From Paracoccaceae bacterium (GTDB lineage Bacteria > Pseudomonadota > Alphaproteobacteria > Rhodobacterales > Rhodobacteraceae), in assembly GCA_007131945.1 (NCBI GenBank), contig SLPP01000036.1:1-7856 (forward strand): 7,856 bases of DNA, given 5' to 3'. The notes beneath the pieces were generated by a model. That model was not told the origin of the DNA and did not search any database. It saw nothing but the letters and a program-made list of their open reading frames with translations. The position numbers were made by a program, and so were the translations under genes. This document shows, piece after piece, positions 7,250-7,856 of the stretch (within the stretch, counting starts at the first letter, position 1; the number at the start of each line of letters is the position of its first letter).

Positions 7250-7856
7250 ATGGCTCTCTCCCACCGTTCGGGGCAGCGATTCTCGACCGCGATCTGGCCG
7301 GGCTTCGTCGATGCGATGACGGCGCTTCTGCTGGTGCTGATCTTCGTGCTGTCGATCTTCATGATCGTCCAGTCGGTCCTGCGCGAGACGATCACCACCC
7401 AGGACACCGAACTCCAGGGCCTCGCCGCGCAGGTCGCCAACCTGACCGACGCGCTGGGGATCTCGCGCGCCCGCGTCGCCACGCTCGAGGGCGAGGTCAC
7501 GGGCCTGAGCGAGGACCTGACCGCGCTGCGCGCCATGGCCCGGGTGCAGGAGGTGCAGATCGCGGTCCTCGGCGGGAGGCTGGCCGAGCGCGAGACGGAA
7601 CTGCGCACGGCGCGCGCCGACATCACCGCCTTCGAGGCGCGCGTCGCCGCGCTCCTGACCGAGCGCGCGGAGCTTGTCAGCACCGTCGGCGCTCTGGAGG
7701 CCGAGCGCGACACGGCGCTCTCCGAGGGCGAGGCGCTGGCGCAGGCGCTGGCGCTGGCCCGCGACGAGCTGGACGCCGCGGCCGAGGCCGCGCGCCTCGA
7801 TGCCGCCCGGCGCGAGGCGGTCGAGGCGGCGCTGGCCGAGATGCGCGCGCGCGCCA
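7250..7856 (+). CDS. MotB-like stator partner with long coiled coil, 3' end missing
   Basis: The gene is open to the right edge; 202 codons are present. After a short cytoplasmic N-terminus comes WPGFVDAMTALLLVLIFVLS (16-35), one membrane helix (about 22-42) headed by Asp21. Its position matches the proton-binding Asp of MotB, in the family's W-x-F-x-D-x-MT-x-L pattern. From about 45 onward the protein is heptad-rich, Ala/Glu/Arg/Leu-dominated and predicted to be coiled coil in the periplasm, at least to the edge. Relatives usually end in an OmpA-like peptidoglycan-binding domain, which would lie beyond this window and cannot be confirmed. GGAGG at 7239-7243 and the 2-base gap to the upstream stop show translational coupling with the channel gene. 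It should anchor the channel to the cell wall and turn proton flow into movement or force. Confidence 0.88.
   Translation, partial: MALSHRSGQRFSTAIWPGFVDAMTALLLVLIFVLSIFMIVQSVLRETITTQDTELQGLAAQVANLTDALGISRARVATLEGEVTGLSEDLTALRAMARVQEVQIAVLGGRLAERETELRTARADITAFEARVAALLTERAELVSTVGALEAERDTALSEGEALAQALALARDELDAAAEAARLDAARREAVEAALAEMRARA

Noticed and set aside
6009..7856. Zorya defence system (ZorA/ZorB).
   Set aside because: The stator-like layout is similar, but no ZorC, ZorD or ZorE gene is seen, the flanking genes are ordinary metabolism, and similar pairs are common in alphaproteobacterial chromosomes.

Overview
The window looks like chromosomal DNA of a high-GC alphaproteobacterium, most likely of the Rhodobacterales/Rhodobacteraceae. 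The clues are strong G/C preference at third codon positions, a DUF2125 protein of the type common in that group, and a MotA/TolQ/ExbB-like protein followed by a MotB-like protein with a long coiled coil. Seven protein genes fill almost all of it. Five run on the minus strand and two of the three plus-strand genes... precisely: minus-strand genes occupy 1-5328 and plus-strand genes occupy 5408-7856, giving five minus and three plus genes (eight in all). I see no tRNA, rRNA, CRISPR array, insertion sequence or phage gene.

Region 1 (1-4262, minus strand) is a tightly packed catabolic operon. In transcription order it encodes a flavin monooxygenase fused to an Old Yellow Enzyme domain (2-aminobenzoyl-CoA monooxygenase/reductase type, also annotated as bifunctional salicylyl-CoA 5-hydroxylase/oxidoreductase), a short-chain dehydrogenase, a MarR-family regulator, and a crotonase-fold protein cut by the window edge. 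Two junctions are ATGA stop/start overlaps and the third leaves one base, so translation is probably coupled. The operon probably converts an aromatic acyl-CoA (anthraniloyl-CoA is the best guess) to a dearomatised alicyclic CoA ester that the SDR and crotonase-fold protein process further. A perfect 16-bp palindrome at 4310-4325, in front of the first gene, is the likely operator of the MarR protein. The CoA ligase expected for such a pathway is not in the window.

Region 2 (4360-5944) holds a divergent pair: a membrane-anchored DUF2125 protein on the minus strand and a ChaC-like gamma-glutamylcyclotransferase on the plus strand with a GTG start.

Region 3 (5945-7856, plus strand) starts with a short, relatively AT-rich promoter region. 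It is followed by a two-gene unit for a proton-channel stator-like pair: a four-helix MotA/TolQ/ExbB-like protein with a coiled-coil tail, and a MotB-like protein with a conserved membrane Asp and a long coiled coil, cut by the right edge. What this pair powers is not evident from the sequence.

The most interesting points are the dearomatising operon with its palindromic operator, the unusual active-site positions of the crotonase-fold protein, and the stator-like pair.
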